Below, one piece after another: positions 63,456 through 64,000 of a DNA stretch of 64,000 nucleotides (the stretch's first letter is position 1; each line of letters opens with the position of its first letter). The notes under the pieces were generated by a model that did not search any database, was not told where the DNA came from, and was given only the letters and a program-made list of their open reading frames with translations. This stretch comes from Bacteroidales bacterium Phil12 (GTDB lineage Bacteria; Bacteroidota; Bacteroidia; Bacteroidales; P3), in the NCBI GenBank assembly GCA_002633275.1, contig NWBO01000020.1, positions 1 to 64,000 of the forward strand. Direction: 5' to 3'. The position numbers and the translations under genes are program-made.

Positions 63456-64000
63456 TTAGCAAACGCCCAATTGAATCATAGCGTCAGCAACCTTGATAAA
63501 TCCGGCAACGTTAGCACCTTTAACGTAGTTGATGTAACCGTCAGATTCTGTACCGAATTTAACACAGTTAGCGTGGATTGAATCCATCATAGCGTGCAAA
63601 CGCATATCAACTTCTGCTGCCGTCCAAGGAAGGTGTTCTGCATTTTGAGACATCTCCAAACCGGAAACTCCAACACCACCAGCGTTAGCTGCTTTACCAG
63701 GAGCAAATGTTACTTTTGCTTTCTGTAAAACTTCGATAGCTTTTGCTGTACAACCCATGTTAGAAACTTCACATACCAATTGAACTCCGTTTTTAACCAA
63801 AGTCTTGGCATCTTTGTCGTCTAACTCGTTTTGAATTGCCGAACACATTGCTATATCAACTTTAACTTCCCAAGGTTTTTTACCGGCAGTGAATTTAGCC
63901 TTTTTGAATTTAGTTGCATAAGGTTTTACAACGTTGTTGTTGGAAGAACGTAATTCAAGCATATAAGCGATTTTCTTTTCGTCCATACCTTCTTCGTCGT
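63456..64000 (-). CDS. gdhA: NADP-type glutamate dehydrogenase, C-terminal part (cut by window edge)
   Basis: The last 181 codons of the gene. The frame stays open to base 64000 and reads DDEEGMDEKKIAYMLELRSSN at the edge, so the start lies outside. Recognisable are AQNELDD-like NAD-domain segments, QLVCEVSNMGCTAKAIEVL (about 66-84 of the visible part), VTFAPGKAANAGGVGVSGLEMSQN and the C-terminal GANVAGFIKVADAM, typical of hexameric bacterial glutamate dehydrogenase. The enzyme assimilates ammonia into glutamate. A strong terminator follows. Confidence 0.95.
   Translation of the reverse strand, partial: DEEGMDEKKIAYMLELRSSNNNVVKPYATKFKKAKFTAGKKPWEVKVDIAMCSAIQNELDDKDAKTLVKNGVQLVCEVSNMGCTAKAIEVLQKAKVTFAPGKAANAGGVGVSGLEMSQNAEHLPWTAAEVDMRLHAMMDSIHANCVKFGTESDGYINYVKGANVAGFIKVADAMIQLGVC

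Overview
The window reads as a stretch of a low-GC chromosome from the phylum Bacteroidota, most likely order Bacteroidales. Support: cargo proteins with C-terminal type IX secretion sorting domains, many secreted proteins and outer-membrane barrels whose signal peptides end in A-Q, the DUF2723, DUF721 (recF-linked) and DUF2156 families, and several upstream regions with a TTTG (or TTGG) box followed about 19 bases later by TAnnTTTG, the -33/-7 promoter type of this phylum. Ribosome-binding sites are weak. Genus cannot be fixed from sequence reading alone.

Layout. 0.3-0.65 kb: tRNA-Ser(GGA), tRNA-Ser(CGA), tRNA-Glu(CTC), all minus. 0.8-9.3 kb: a PflX-type radical SAM protein, a small barrel, a 1494-residue secreted protein of unknown function behind prmA, and tpiA. 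9.7-23.6 kb: arginine deiminase, a DUF2723 membrane protein, a barrel with an unusually structured leader, a fused two-domain peptide-type ABC ATPase, tRNA-Gln, ispE, pepD and a HExxH metallopeptidase-like protein ending in a probable barrel. 23.7-28.9 kb: a tight six-gene minus-strand operon (membrane/coiled-coil protein, GTPase, single-pass coiled-coil protein, lipoprotein aspartic protease, DUF805 protein, tail-anchored protein) that I cannot assign to a described system; it is the best candidate for something new. 29-35.6 kb: two acyltransferase-like genes, ispH, recF plus its DUF721 partner, htpG. 35.7-41 kb: a tripartite export operon (TolC, HlyD, two ABC-2 permeases) with no ATPase gene. 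41-53.3 kb: secreted/T9SS proteins, a CDF metal exporter, RidA, an M6-like T9SS protease, dapF and a fused ADP-forming acyl-CoA synthetase.

53.4-60.7 kb is an accessory block: an arsEFG/arsP-like organoarsenical resistance operon under an ArsR repressor with visible operators, then a restriction-modification operon with two D12-class adenine methyltransferases and a PD-(D/E)XK-type nuclease. Both modules end in almost the same terminator, and the sequence between their stop codons and that terminator resembles the 3' end of the neighbouring C1 peptidase gene. This suggests stepwise insertion downstream of that peptidase gene. The window closes with the C1 peptidase, dnaN and the C-terminal part of gdhA, which runs off the edge.

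Non-coding structure is also notable. Two families of dispersed intergenic repeats occur. One has locus-specific A-tract/N5/T-tract cores between conserved arms (14.6, 16.0 and 33.4 kb). The other is built on GTGTTAAACA units (2.9, 9.4, 18.2 and 44.0 kb). A dense palindromic patch lies at 2.5 kb.
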